Below, one piece after another: positions 49,089-60,058 of a stretch of DNA of 64,000 nt (position 1 is its first letter; every line of letters starts with the position of its first letter). The stretch covers positions 25,705,285 through 25,769,284 of the forward strand of contig QPKB01000003.1 in the NCBI GenBank assembly GCA_003546025.1, read 5' to 3'. This stretch comes from Camphora micrantha (Eukaryota; Streptophyta; Magnoliopsida; Laurales; Lauraceae). A program made the position numbers and the translations under genes. The notes below the pieces were generated by a model. The model was given only the letters and a program-made list of their open reading frames with translations. It made no database searches and was not told the origin of the DNA.

Positions 49089-50772
49089 AACAGGGAGTAG
49101 TAAGCTTCAGAGTTCTGAAGCAGATATCATAGAGGGCCTCATTGTCAAGCACCATGCACTCATCAGCATTCTCCACCAGCTGATGAACAGAGAGAGTGGC
49201 ATTATAAGGCTCAACCACTGTATCAGAAACCTTGGGTGATGGGAAAACAGAGAATGTGAGCATCATCCTATCAGGGTACTCTTCCCTGATCTTTGATATC
49301 AGCAAGGTCCCCATACCAGACCCTGTTCCTCCACCAAGCGAGTGGCATACCTGAAACCCTAAAACACACCAAAAAAGAACCAAGTAAACACAAAAGGTTA
49401 ATAGTTACAAGAAAATAAATGAACCTAGAAATCCCAAGAAATTTTGAAGCAAGCAATCCACAGTTTTAAGGTAAAAGGTACCTACAAAACCTAAATCACA
49501 TGTAAACTACATATGCCACACTCTTCACTGCTACAAGTTAATTATGTAGTGATTCAAACATTGATAGGAAATTAGTCCTAACACAAAAAATTTCCTAAAA
49601 GCAGTTCCAGCAAGTTGGAGAATGTAGCAACAGATAATGGATAATTGGATTTATCCATCCATTTTCAAGCCAACAATCTCACTGTTGAGTATACATTTAA
49701 ACAAGGGTGACCCTCATCTGTAGAAAATGCTAAATATGAAACCACCCAAAGCAATAACAACTACAGGGCTATTTTCAATGTGAACAAAACAGGTGCAGAA
49801 AAACAGTTTTTAAAACCTCCATTTCCCCCACCTCTTCTTCTCATCCAAACAAACCCATTCGACAAATCTCAATACTCACTCTTTCTTCACTGTAATGGAA
49901 TCAATAACATTCATAAATCTCATGAGAGACTCACCCACTACTAATCTCTGGGTGGGATTGTCAAAAAAAAAAAAAAAAAAATTCTCTCACAAATCTTACT
50001 CACTAATTCCCTCCAAGTTTCCATTTTTCTTCTTCCCTGATATCCATCCATGACTAGTATTATCTTCAACAATCAAAACAATCAATAAAGATGCAAAATT
50101 TTCAAAACCAAACAAAAACACACTAACCCAAACAACAACAAAGCAAAGCCACTACTAATCTCTGGGTGGGATTGTCAAAAAAATTCCTCACAAATCTTAC
50201 TCACTAATTCCCTCCAAGTTTCCATTTTTCTTCTTCCCTGATATGTATCCATGACTACTATTATCTTCAACAATCAAAACAATCAATAAAGATGCAAATT
50301 TTCAAAAAAATCAAACAAAAACACACTAACCCAAACAACAACAAAGCAAAACCACAAGACTTCACAATTCACATTACCTTGCAAACAATCACAATTCTCA
50401 GCCTCCTTCCTCACCACATCAAGAACCGAATCAATCAGCTCCGCTCCCTCAGTATAATGCCCCTTCGCCCAGTTATTCCCCGCGCCCGACTGCCCGAAAA
50501 CGAAGTTATCGGGTCGGAAAGATCTGCCCGTACACACCCGTCCGCACGCTGTCCATGGTCCCGGGCTCAAGATCCATGAGCACGGCCCTCGGAACGAACC
50601 GCCCGCAAGAGGCCTCGTTGTAGTAGACATTGACGCGCTCCAGCTGCAGATCCGAGGTTCCGGTGTATCGACCCGTCGAATCTATGCCGTGCTCGTCGCA
50701 GACGACTTCCCAGAACTTGGAACCGATCTGATTCCCGCATTGCCCGCCCTGAACGTGAAGGATTTCTCTCAT
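49089..50772 (-). pseudogene. beta-tubulin, exons 1 and 2 only, one frameshift
   Basis: Beta-tubulin pairs with alpha-tubulin to build microtubules. Exon 1 (50772-50378) begins MREILHVQGGQCGNQIG, the start including the MREI autoregulation motif, and continues to RKEAENCDCLQ. Exon 2 (49358-49089, 270 bp) carries the GTP-binding loop GGGTGSGMGTLL and runs to FRTLKLTTPC. Removing one base gives exon 1 the standard 394 bp, and both donors (gtaatg, gtgagt) and the acceptor are intact. Exon 1 has an extra T on the coding strand (run at 50518-50520), so translation stops after 88 residues. Odd residues at otherwise invariant sites: SVRTGVYGQIF (Val for Pro) and Cys for Ser in LTTPS. The third exon, about half the protein, is absent down to the 44.7-kb gap. 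No premature stop occurs after the frameshift, so decay is recent or there is an assembly error. Confidence 0.9.
49935..50354. repeat. 214-bp tandem duplication in beta-tubulin intron 1
   Basis: Two head-to-tail copies start at 49935 and 50149; both contain CTAATCTCTGGGTGGGATTG and TCACTAATTCCCTCCAAGTT at high identity. They fill the 5' half of the 1019-bp intron. Intron 1 of plant tubulin genes often enhances expression, so a doubled segment could matter if the gene were live. Confidence 0.9.
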
Positions 50773-51271
50773 TTTTGAAAGGATCGGAGGTCTAGTGGGG
50801 ATTTTCCGACGGAAATGGCGGACGGAACCCTAGATCTGGGGGGATCGTCCGGCGAGATGCCGGAGACGGAGAAGCAGAAGAGGGGTTTGGAGGAAGAGGA
50901 GTAGGAGAGAGGGGTTTTAAAAAGGAGGAGGGGGAGATCGGACGGCTGGATTTGCTTCCCTCCTTTTTGTAGGAGGGCCGTTGGATGCCGTTGGATGAGA
51001 AGATTGGAGGGTCGAGATGAGAAAGGTTTTGAGAAGAGTGAAGGCCGGTTTGGTTTTAAAAATCTGGGAGTACAATGACGTAAATGCCCCTGTGATTTTT
51101 TTTAACCCTGTTTGAGTGTAATGATTCGGCTGAAGGGTTGGGTTTGGATTAGGGCTATAATGGACCTGGACTTGAACCCAAATTGCTATTGTGGAATTTG
51201 TGGTTGGAGCTGACCCAACTTGGGTCCAGGTTAGAGGATCTATACTCCTTCATAGTTTAAATTAAAGAGTG
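50773..51271 (-). promoter_or_regulatory. 5' flank of the beta-tubulin gene
   Basis: GC-richer than its surroundings over the first 250 bp, as expected for a leader and core promoter. A weak TATA-like CTTTTTAAAACC on the minus strand lies about 145 bp before the ATG (near 50917). No other element could be supported. Confidence 0.35.
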
Positions 51272-51455
51272 TTTTTTTTTTTTTTTTAATTTGTTATCAG
51301 AGGGTTCCCAACCCTTTGGGTTGGACTAATCCCTCCGGACCCAGAAAAAAGTCGGGTAGACTCTCCTGTAGTCTAAGTGTGGTAGTGCAGATTTGAACCT
51401 ACAACCTCTAGTGAAAGCTAGGGTCTTAGGTTAACTGAACTACCCCTTATGGTTA
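51272..51455 (-). mobile_element. tRNA-derived SINE, minus strand
   Basis: On the minus strand: A box TAGTTCAGTTAACC (plus 51429-51442), B box GGTTCAAATCT (plus 51389-51399) 30 bp downstream, the family 3' block GGGTTGGGAACCCTCTGATA and a poly(A) tail (poly(T) 51272-51287 on plus). This is the best-preserved SINE in the window. Confidence 0.75.
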
Positions 51456-52989
51456 AAATTATATTGTGTGGGGCTTGAGAGCCTAATTTATCTATACCTT
51501 TTGTTGATATGGTGTACTGTATCCTTACATGCCACACTCATGCTTGCAAGTCCCTATCTAATAAAAATAGGAATCAATCCATGGTTGTACTTGTATTTAT
51601 GAATAGGGAGATGACTCACCACTAGGCTCCCTATGGATTGTCAATCTATACTATTGCCTATACATTAAATACAATGACTAATGTTGGATGGGGTATTGGC
51701 TCAATCTACGCTCCGGTTAAATTTTAAATAAGAATACTACACCAGATATACCTTACTCAATTTGTAGATTTTTTTTCCCCTGAATTGCATTAACTAAGGT
51801 CTTTTTAATGATCTACAAAATTTTAGGTTTATCTTCACCTTAAAAAAATATGTGTATGAAAAATATATATATACCTAGGGTGAAAGTTGGGGGCATGATT
51901 TTATAAAAACCATTTACTTACATTTAGCCCCCCTAAAAAAATTACGTTGTGGCCCCCTAAGGAAGATTTCTTGGTCCGTTGTTCATATCTTTTATAATCA
52001 TAATCACCATCATCATCAAAGCCTTGTCCCAACTACGTTGGATCAGCTATATTAATTCTGTTTCGCTCTTTCAATCTTATGCCTTGTATAACATGAGGTA
52101 TAAATTATAAACTATTTATACATTTATTATAGACAAATCAGGTAACTAAAACAAGCTTGAGCCTTCACAGAATGTATATGAGGTTCACAATTGAGAACCA
52201 GCCCCTATGGTTCTAACTTGATCCACTTTTATTTTTATTCTGAGGTCAGACTATCCATGTTTAGGTTTAGCCCTGGCCCAACCCAATTAAGTTGCACCAG
52301 GTTGGGCCACTTCCCAATAGGTTCAAGGTATTCCTGTAAATTATGGATATCTGCGACATGTATATTTTATCATGGCATTGTCACATCAGCTGAAACAATT
52401 TAATAGGTAGGACTGTAGGAGAAACAGCCAAGAGAAGCGTCAGCAGTCACAATGAGATATGAAGATGCTCCATGTGACACACTGCCAGCCGGCCCAGGCC
52501 AGCTTCTATTTTCTTTCTCTCTTTCTTTCTCTCTCCATCTCTCTCAAACCTTTTCATAGTACTGATCCAAGAACTCGCCTCTTTGCTTGAGGTAGAGGTT
52601 AAGCATCCTCTTTTATATGCAAATCTCAAGCTTTATCACAATTAAAGACCTTTAGTGATTAATCTTAAACAGTAATTATGATCATCAGGCAGTGGCCTGA
52701 ATTGGATGCTTTCAGTATCTGTTGAGTGCCTTTAAAAGGTTGTTTGAAGGAGAGAGCATGATATGACCCAAAGTTTCATGCACATGGGATGAGAGAGACC
52801 CATTTAAAATGGGATAGTATCTTGCATTTGACCTACATAACCTAACCCGTAATATATGTGGGTCAGTCATGGGTCATCCAAATCCGAGAACATTTTAACA
52901 AATCAGCAACAATCAACCTGCTTAACCCGTTAACCTATTTAAAAGGGCTAGGTTAAAGTTGATCCACATCTTAATCCATTTAGACAATT
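51456..52989. other. intergenic, no gene recognised
   Basis: Non-coding DNA with TTTCTTTCTCTC runs near 52510. GGGTTAAAGT- and AACCCGT-type words near 52840-52960 recall hAT-like elements, but no termini were found. Confidence 0.5.
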
Positions 52990-53764
52990 TGGGGTTTAAT
53001 ATTTGGGATTTGAAAAAAAAAAACAAAAACTTAAACCGTAAGTAAATGACTTTATAAAGAAAGATCATAAAATGACGAAAAAGTTGTTCGTGCATTGTTT
53101 CTTCAAAATTACCTTAGTTGACGACATCGTCAACTTTTGTTGCAAAAAACTATTCCGGTTCATTTTCTTCCACTTTGTGATTGAAGAAGCCAATGGCCTT
53201 TTCCTCTAAACTCTATTTTTCAAATACAAAATCCTTCACCTTTCTCTTCCTTTCATTAATCTTGCTCCAACCCCTTCCCTCAAAGCCTATTTCTTTCATC
53301 CTACTCATTTCCCTCTAAAACCCTATTTCCCCTACCAAGAAATTCTCTTAAACTCATTTCATCTTGGGTTCTCAATCTAAGATTCCAAAATGGCTTAAAG
53401 CAATGATTGGATCGAAAGACTTTATAGACCAACAAAAGACCATGTTTGATAACTTGAACTATGAGAACTACTTACTTAGCCATGACATTCTCTTCAATAC
53501 CGATTTCCATTTAACTCTACCAAAAACTTCACATCTCTATTTAACTCTACCAAAACCTTTTTGGCGGCTGCTTTTAGATTTTGATTTCATCCTTTCATTC
53601 ATTCATTAAACTAATTAGTTTTTAGCCTTCTTAGTTGCTCAAAGCTTGGTACCCATTGACATGATGGTAAGAATCTTGGAAGAAAGTTGGAAATTTGATA
53701 TAGGTGAAGGTGAAAATTATTGGGTGTATGTCTTGTATTCTAGTTTGACTGGATTGGTTTATTG

Positions 53765-54205
53765 TGTTGGCCAATGTTGATGTTCAATCATTATGCCAGG
53801 GTTCTCTTAGGAAGTCAAGAAAAGCGGAGATTATATATTGGTGTAATCTGCAACCCTAGACCCTGTGAGAGAAGTGAGAGTTCTCTCTCCCGTGATGTCG
53901 GCCGTTGTCGAACCAAGTGGGGCTCCGGGCTGTGTAAGATTAGAGAGGTGAAAGCTCTCTCTCCTATGGTGTCAGAGTTTTTTGAAGGAGAGAGGCCACA
54001 AAAGCAAGATTGAGACAAATGGGGAGAGAGTAGGCTAAGTGTGGGTTTGAAATCCTTATAATGAGTTTCCCAATTCCAACATAGTGAAATCCTCATAGCC
54101 CCGTAAACGTAGGTGAGTTTGTCGAACCACGTAAATCTGTGTATCTTATGGATTGCTTGTAGTGATTTATTGACCGCGTGTTGTTTGCCTCGATTATCTC
54201 CAACA
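53765..54205 (+). mobile_element. Ty1/copia LTR
   Basis: A 441-bp LTR with perfect inverted termini TGTTGG...CCAACA and a TATA-like TTATATATTGG near 53830. A tRNA-iMet-type primer-binding site follows directly. No gag-pol and no second LTR were seen, so this is the 5' stump of an element. An 18-bp direct repeat TGATATAGGTGAAGGTGA lies on both sides (about 53692 and 54232). Confidence 0.75.
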
Positions 54206-54206
54206 A

Positions 54207-54220
54207 TTGGTATTAGAGCC
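54207..54220 (+). other. primer-binding site (tRNA-iMet type)
   Basis: TTGGTATTAGAGCC differs by one base from the standard plant copia site TTGGTATCAGAGCC and begins one base after the LTR end. Confidence 0.75.
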
Positions 54221-54515
54221 GCAACAAAAAACTGATATAGGTGAAGGTGATTATTTCATATGCATCTTTGTAAAGAATTTCATATTTAAGCTCTAGTTGG
54301 AGTTGTAGGATTGAGAATTCAAGATGGGATGGATTAAGAGAGTTGTTATAGAGAAAAATTGAAGAAGATCAATTGCAGGTTGACGATATCGTCAACAAGA
54401 GTAATTTCATCTAAAAAAATGCACAAACAAACTTTGCAACCATTTTATAGTTTTTCTTTATAAAGTTATTTAATTAAAATTTAAGCTTATTTTTTTTTAT
54501 AAAAATCCCTGAATA

Positions 54516-56229
54516 TTTTTGTTACGTCAAGTAGCCTATTTTATAATGAATGAGTTGAGTTTGTGTTGAGCTTTTTTGCCCAAAAAATTAACTCAAATAT
54601 AGCCTTAAAGTTAATTTGAAATAAGTTGGGGACAAGATTTTAGAGGATGGGCTAGGTTAAACAAATTAGCCCACATGGAATTGGGTTTATGCGTGTTGGT
54701 TGGATTGACCAACATCGGGTGTGGGTTAAAGTGTGTCGATCCATTCAATTAAAGGAGATGAAAAGTTAAAGTGTGTCTTTTAGAGGCATCTCCTCCTAAG
54801 GAGATGGCGTCCCAGATGCAATTAAAGGTATGATGCGCCCTTTTATAATCTTCTAAGATGATGGATCTCTTTTTCTTTTTTCGAGAATTTTTTTTGCTAG
54901 TGATGAAAAGTTAAAACATGTGAAATGTGGCTCAATGTATTTTACTCTCAGCCTATTTTTGGAATAAGATAACTTAAATAAATAATATATGTGTCTTTTG
55001 ATGTGAGAACTTTTTAAGTATTATACATTTTACTTTTGGGGGAGTTTAGGTTCGAGGGCTCTATTTTACCACACATTGTAATGTGTTAATGATGGAAGAT
55101 GGATGTGTTGGGCAATAGATAGATAGGAAAAAAAAATGTCCGGGCATCTAAATACTTTGGTTTGGATGTGTATTCAAATGCTGGAATGTCATACATGTAA
55201 CTGTGCATGTTTTCATTTTTATAGAATTACAAATTTATGCTTTTTGATTGAACATAAAAAGTTTTCTTCAAAATCAAGATTTCTAACTTGACCAAAAACA
55301 AGTTGAAAAAGAGAAGTCAACATAGAGAGACTTTACCTATTGGATTGGATGCTCAAATCAACTACAACAAAAGTATTATAACTAAAAACAATATTGAAGA
55401 GGAAAAATGACTTTATTGAAGAATTGGGTATGCTGGAGTGGACCCATTTTAGAAATCTTGATCAACTAATATGGACACAAATAAAACATGCTAAAAATTC
55501 AAATACAAAGTTACACATATATGAAAAAGAGAGTTATTGGATGCAGATAGAGAGTTACCTGTATATAGATGTTACAACAATGTAGACATCTATTATACTA
55601 TATTATAGCCAAGGGATTTGGGTTGAATTCTGACCATGTCTTGTGATTTTGATTGTTAGTTATTCCACTATCTAGAACCACTGCACCTCTATTCTCATAT
55701 TATATGCAATCGGTTATTCCTTATAACTACTACTCAATTATGAACTCTCATCAACTTCACTTTCAACATCACTTTCTTTGTACTCTTGTATTCCCTTTGT
55801 AACCCATTTCTCCCATTCCCTTTCTTCTGTGTTTCCTTTTCATTTCCCAAAAAAAGGTACTTTCATGTTCTTCTCTTCTTTTATTTTTTCTAAATTTTTT
55901 CTCTAACCAAGTTTTAAGTGTTTGTCGTATGGAATGGGAATTTCACAAATAAAGGTTCATAAATTAAACTCTCCAAATTTATAAATATTAAATTTGTAAT
56001 AATCATTTGTTAAACTTTCATATATCTTTTCTACAGTATATATATTAAATTGCAATGTATGAATATTTAGATTTTAAATATATAGACATTGAATTTGAAA
56101 TGTATGGATGTATACGTGTTGAGCATGGGTTATTGTGCTAGGCTAAGTCAAACACATATGACATGGGTCTTTTGAACTTGATATGAACCAATGGAGAACA
56201 ATAAACACATCCGAATGATGACAAAGAAA
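54516..56229. other. intergenic, no gene recognised
   Basis: AT-rich DNA without a recognisable gene; frames up to 63 codons only. Confidence 0.55.
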
Positions 56230-56237
56230 GAGGGAGG

Positions 56238-57312
56238 TAGGGCTGCACAAAAATAACCGTAACCCGCCAACCCGCCCACTCCGCTCCGCCCCGCCCCGCC
56301 CCGCTACAAGTGGATATACGTCAAAACTGCCTTTAGATGGGCAGGTCGGTTTCAATCCGTACTAATGAGCGAGCGATTACGGTTTGACATTTGAGTAGGC
56401 GGTTTCAAACCACCCCGCCCGCTCATTAAAAAAAAAAAACCTCTTCATCTATTCTTCACAGACTTCAATACTTCACGTATCTTTCAAAAAATATGTGGTT
56501 GCTAAAAAAACGCTTCATATTCATGGTTCTACAGATTCTCTCATCTCTCTCCTTCTCTCAGTTTTCTCTACTTCTCGTCGTCTTTGTTCTTTTCCACAAC
56601 CAAAAGAGAGGTTTGGCCAGCCCTAACTTGGTTCTTCTTGAAAGTTTCTCTTTCTCTATTCTATTCTCTCATCTCTGGTTTTTTTTTTTTTGGTACATTG
56701 TAGTTGCACGCCACACATGGTTATAGCCTCTATAAATTCTAGAAGGAAATGTACTTTCCAAACGAGTTAATACTTACATCCATTGCCTGTTCTTTTTTCT
56801 TTTTTTTAAAGCCTCATCCGAAACTGTATCTGTTACATGTTGAAGAGTGATTAATTCATCTACCTTTTCTTTTTTTATATATTTTTTTTAGAGCAGCACA
56901 TTAGGGATTACCATTTGCCTGACCTTTTTGAAGAATAACTTGACTTGCTTCCTAAGTTGGTGAGTAAAAGTTCATGCTCTGTGGTAAATGTGTGTGATGA
57001 TTGAAAAATTGTGATTCTAGCTAATATGCTCTCCTACACCTGGTTATAATTATGATTATTTAAAAGAAACTGATGATATCATTGAGTACTTTGAAACTTT
57101 AGTTACATTCTATTAACAACAAAAAAATAAAAAAGAGAGAGATAGGTACAAATACCAAACCGGCCAACATGCCACCCAAGTCGCCCGCTAAAAAAACCGC
57201 CCAAACCGCCTATACTTTAGGCAGTTACAGTTTTTACTTTTTACAAACCGCCATAAAACAAAACCGCCTAAACCACCCAATAACCACCCAAGCCACCTGC
57301 CATGCACCCCTA
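56238..57312. mobile_element. hAT non-autonomous element with perfect 8-bp TSD
   Basis: A 1075-bp element. Ends are TAGGGCTGCA and, inverted, TAGGGGTGCA. The octamer GAGGGAGG occurs exactly outside both ends (56230-56237 and 57313-57320), the duplication size of hAT transposons. Both flanks are packed with CCGCCC/ACCGCCT words, probably transposase-binding subterminal repeats. No transposase is encoded. The perfect duplication suggests the youngest dated insertion in the window. Confidence 0.9.
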
Positions 57313-57458
57313 GAGGGAGGAGTCGACCATGCTACACAAAGACCCAAAAATAAGAAGGAAGTCACTAAACCGCTTAGACCATGCTCATGGAGCCTATTTT
57401 ATAAGGCCATAGAGGGCTCGTGTAAGTTTGCATGCATGAGTGGGTGGGCTTGATTGGA

Positions 57459-57790
57459 CTCACCATCTATTGACATCCACCAAGGGTGGTCGACCGGGTA
57501 CACACGGAATTCAATGCGGAAGCAAAGATGTATAAATTTGTAAATTTAAATTACGTGTGTACCCGATCGACTACCCTTGGTGGATGTTGACCGGTTACAT
57601 AGGGAACTTAGAGAATTAATTAGAATCTGAAATGTGTCTCAATCCCAGAAAATCATTGTACCCGGTCGATCAACTTGGCTAGGATGTCAACCGGATATAT
57701 TGCGCAACATGCCTCTGAGAAGCAAGTCAGTTCCCAACTACTCTAGTGTACCCGGTCGACCACCCTTGATGGTTATTGATAGATGGTGAG
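57459..57790. mobile_element. 332-bp foldback element with GGTCGACC repeats
   Basis: The outer 45-bp arms (57459-57503 and 57746-57790) are inverted copies: CTCACCATCTAT at the tips and AAGGGTGGTCGACCGGGTAC inside. Two more copies of the inner word occur between them: CCCGATCGACTACCCTTGG (about 57562) and CCCGGTCGATCAACTTGG (about 57662). The first pair forms a near-perfect 36-bp hairpin (57471-57506 with 57554-57590). The core GGTCGACC is itself palindromic. No coding content and no clear target-site duplication. Confidence 0.75.
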
Positions 57791-58441
57791 ATTAGATGCT
57801 TTACTAATATATTGGTTCCATATATTATACTTTGCATGATTATTTAGTACTGTACATTTGTTACTCGTATGATATTATTATCATCTCTATTCTCGTTGAT
57901 GCATACATCATATGTTACTTATATATTGTGCCTTGCCAGATCCTTGGATCTAACCCATTATTTGGTGCTTAGGTGCTATCTCCAACCCCAAGGATGATGC
58001 GCTCCTCGAGGGGCTTGTACTCGACGAGTATGGGTGGGGACCGGTAGACTCAAGGGTGGAGCCGGAGACTGGAGTGCCTGTACCAAGGGTTGGGTGCCAC
58101 CTTTCTTTTGGGGTTTTGAGTGACCTTTGTTGTGACTAGGGGGATTTATCTGATATGTACATCTATTATCCCATACTTTGAGATTTGTTTAGACTAATGC
58201 CTTGATACATTTGATTTATGTTAGATTTGATACCTTACAGCTTTTGTATTTATATATCTTTGCTTCCGCTATTTTCTATATGCTTCTGCACTTAACCATT
58301 GATTATATATGTTGGTAAAAAGTTTTAAACTAGACCTCACTCCAGACCTATGATCTTGAAGTTCTCGGATTTTCTGGAAAGTAGCGTGCCAAATTCGAGT
58401 ACCTTAGTGATAAACTTGGTATTCAGAATTGGGACGTTACA
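57791..58441. mobile_element. possible gypsy LTR remnant ending GGGACGTTACA
   Basis: The segment ends at 58431-58441 with GGGACGTTACA, the kind of terminus (inverse TGTAACGTCCC) typical of gypsy LTRs. No PBS follows and the other terminus was not located, so start and strand are not fixed. Confidence 0.3.
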
Positions 58442-58653
58442 AGGGCCATGGCCCCTGCCAGCCCCCTAGGTCCGCCCCTGCCTGCTTGTAACTATAAATA
58501 AAATAAAAAAAATTTAGTACAATAAATAGACAACTTCAATTTCCTTTTCAGTGAAGAATATATTGGTGGGCAAACGTAGAATTAAATATAAGTGACACTA
58601 TTAAGATCTTTTACCTAAGACTTGGTTATTATTTATTGACGAAACATTAAGGC

Positions 58654-60058
58654 TGTAACACCCCGAAATCTGGAGCTCATCAGATTCCGGAGCGTAATCA
58701 TAAATGAGTCAAGAATACCACATAAATCAAATTATTACAAAGAATTGAGCAATGCCTCTAGTTTATTGAATAGATCATCAATTAAAACGGTTGAAGAGTG
58801 ATAACAAGTCTAATAACAAATAATTCCTAACTCATAAAGAAATCAGTTCAACATTATTGAAAGGAGTAATCCCTCTCTAAAGTTCTAAATTTCATTTTCA
58901 ATACGATTGTGACGCTCTCTCATCAGCCACGCAAATTGAAATTCAATTGCTGATCTCCATCGTTGCCAAGTTCCCCAAAGTGACCCGTACCTGAAGTGAG
59001 GGCAAATAACTTATCAGAAAACTGGTAGCAATATTCTAAATACACGAATCACTTAATAACATAATCCAATAACAGAAATAATAAGAAGAACCCATTAATT
59101 GATAACAGATGTCCTATAGAATTTCTTATCATTTAATGAGATTCCATATTCATCTTTTAGTTTTAGTAAGTTCAACATTCCCAATTATGGGTCCTTATAA
59201 TACCATTGAACTCTATCATGAGAGTTTCAGTGTTATCACTTCCTTCCAATGGAAGTCTTTTCTATAAGTTATTCCAAACTCTCCCTTAGGAGATTGGTTC
59301 AATAATCACTGATTCAATCCCTGTCCACTTTATCACTCCGTGACCACAAGGGGTTCATTGATCAATCAATATCAGAGTAGCTATCTGTATTGATGTTCCA
59401 AATACAGTGTCACTGTTTTGAACAATGTTTATAATAAAATGTCCTAATTACACTAGGAATCATAGTTCTTTTATGTTTATTATGCATGTAGTAGAACTAT
59501 TATAGTCATATACATTAATTATTTTGATATAGGGCTAGTTCCACATAATTGAGTTTATATATATGTATGCCGCACTTCAATTCAGAATTTGGTACCTACC
59601 TATATGACACTAACCTTATACCTTAGTACGAAGTCTTCATTACAATTCCAATCATTCATAAAAAATTCAGCAGTTAAAAGAATAATCCTGTTGACTAAAT
59701 TATATGTTTCAAAATCAAGTACCATGGTTTAGGTTCCATAAAACATATGTCTATAGTAGGTAACTCTAAGTTATACAATTAATCAGGGCCTATACTAGAA
59801 TTTCATAACCATAAACAGAATCTTAAATGGTTATAATCAGTTTATAGTTTATGTTTCTGCACATGATAAACATAAAGGAGTCTTTGGAAAAATCTAGGAA
59901 TAGCCAGGGTCCATATTGAAAATAGGGACATTTACTTCAAAAATCCCCTTAAATAGGATAATTACAACTAAGGACCCTAAATTTTTTATAATGACGGCCA
60001 AGGACCTCCAGCCCAAAATCCAATATTTCATTCTGTCTTTGCCCTTGGTTAGTTGATG
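58654..60058. mobile_element. possible gypsy LTR remnant starting TGTAACACCCCG
   Basis: TGTAACACCCCGAAATCTGG at 58654 is a typical LTR start of gypsy elements. The rest to about 60058 is AT-rich and carries no recognised domain. The far end is unknown; the span given is only the featureless stretch that follows. Confidence 0.3.

Larger units (their letters stand above)
52990..54515. mobile_element. long inverted-repeat (foldback) element with a palindrome in each arm
   Basis: About 53000-53140 is inverted at about 54374-54515. Both arms share CTTTATAAAG, ATGCACNAACAA and an 18-bp dyad: GTTGACGATATCGTCAAC (54379-54396, perfect palindrome) and GTTGACGACATCGTCAAC (53117-53134). A second inverted pair lies further in (about 53340-53395 with 54305-54360; ATTGAGAANNCAAGATG), so the right arm lacks about 200 bp. 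A 13-bp direct repeat GGGCTAGGTTAAA lies outside (52945-52957, 54649-54661). The loop contains a copia LTR. Outer ends are approximate. Confidence 0.65.
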
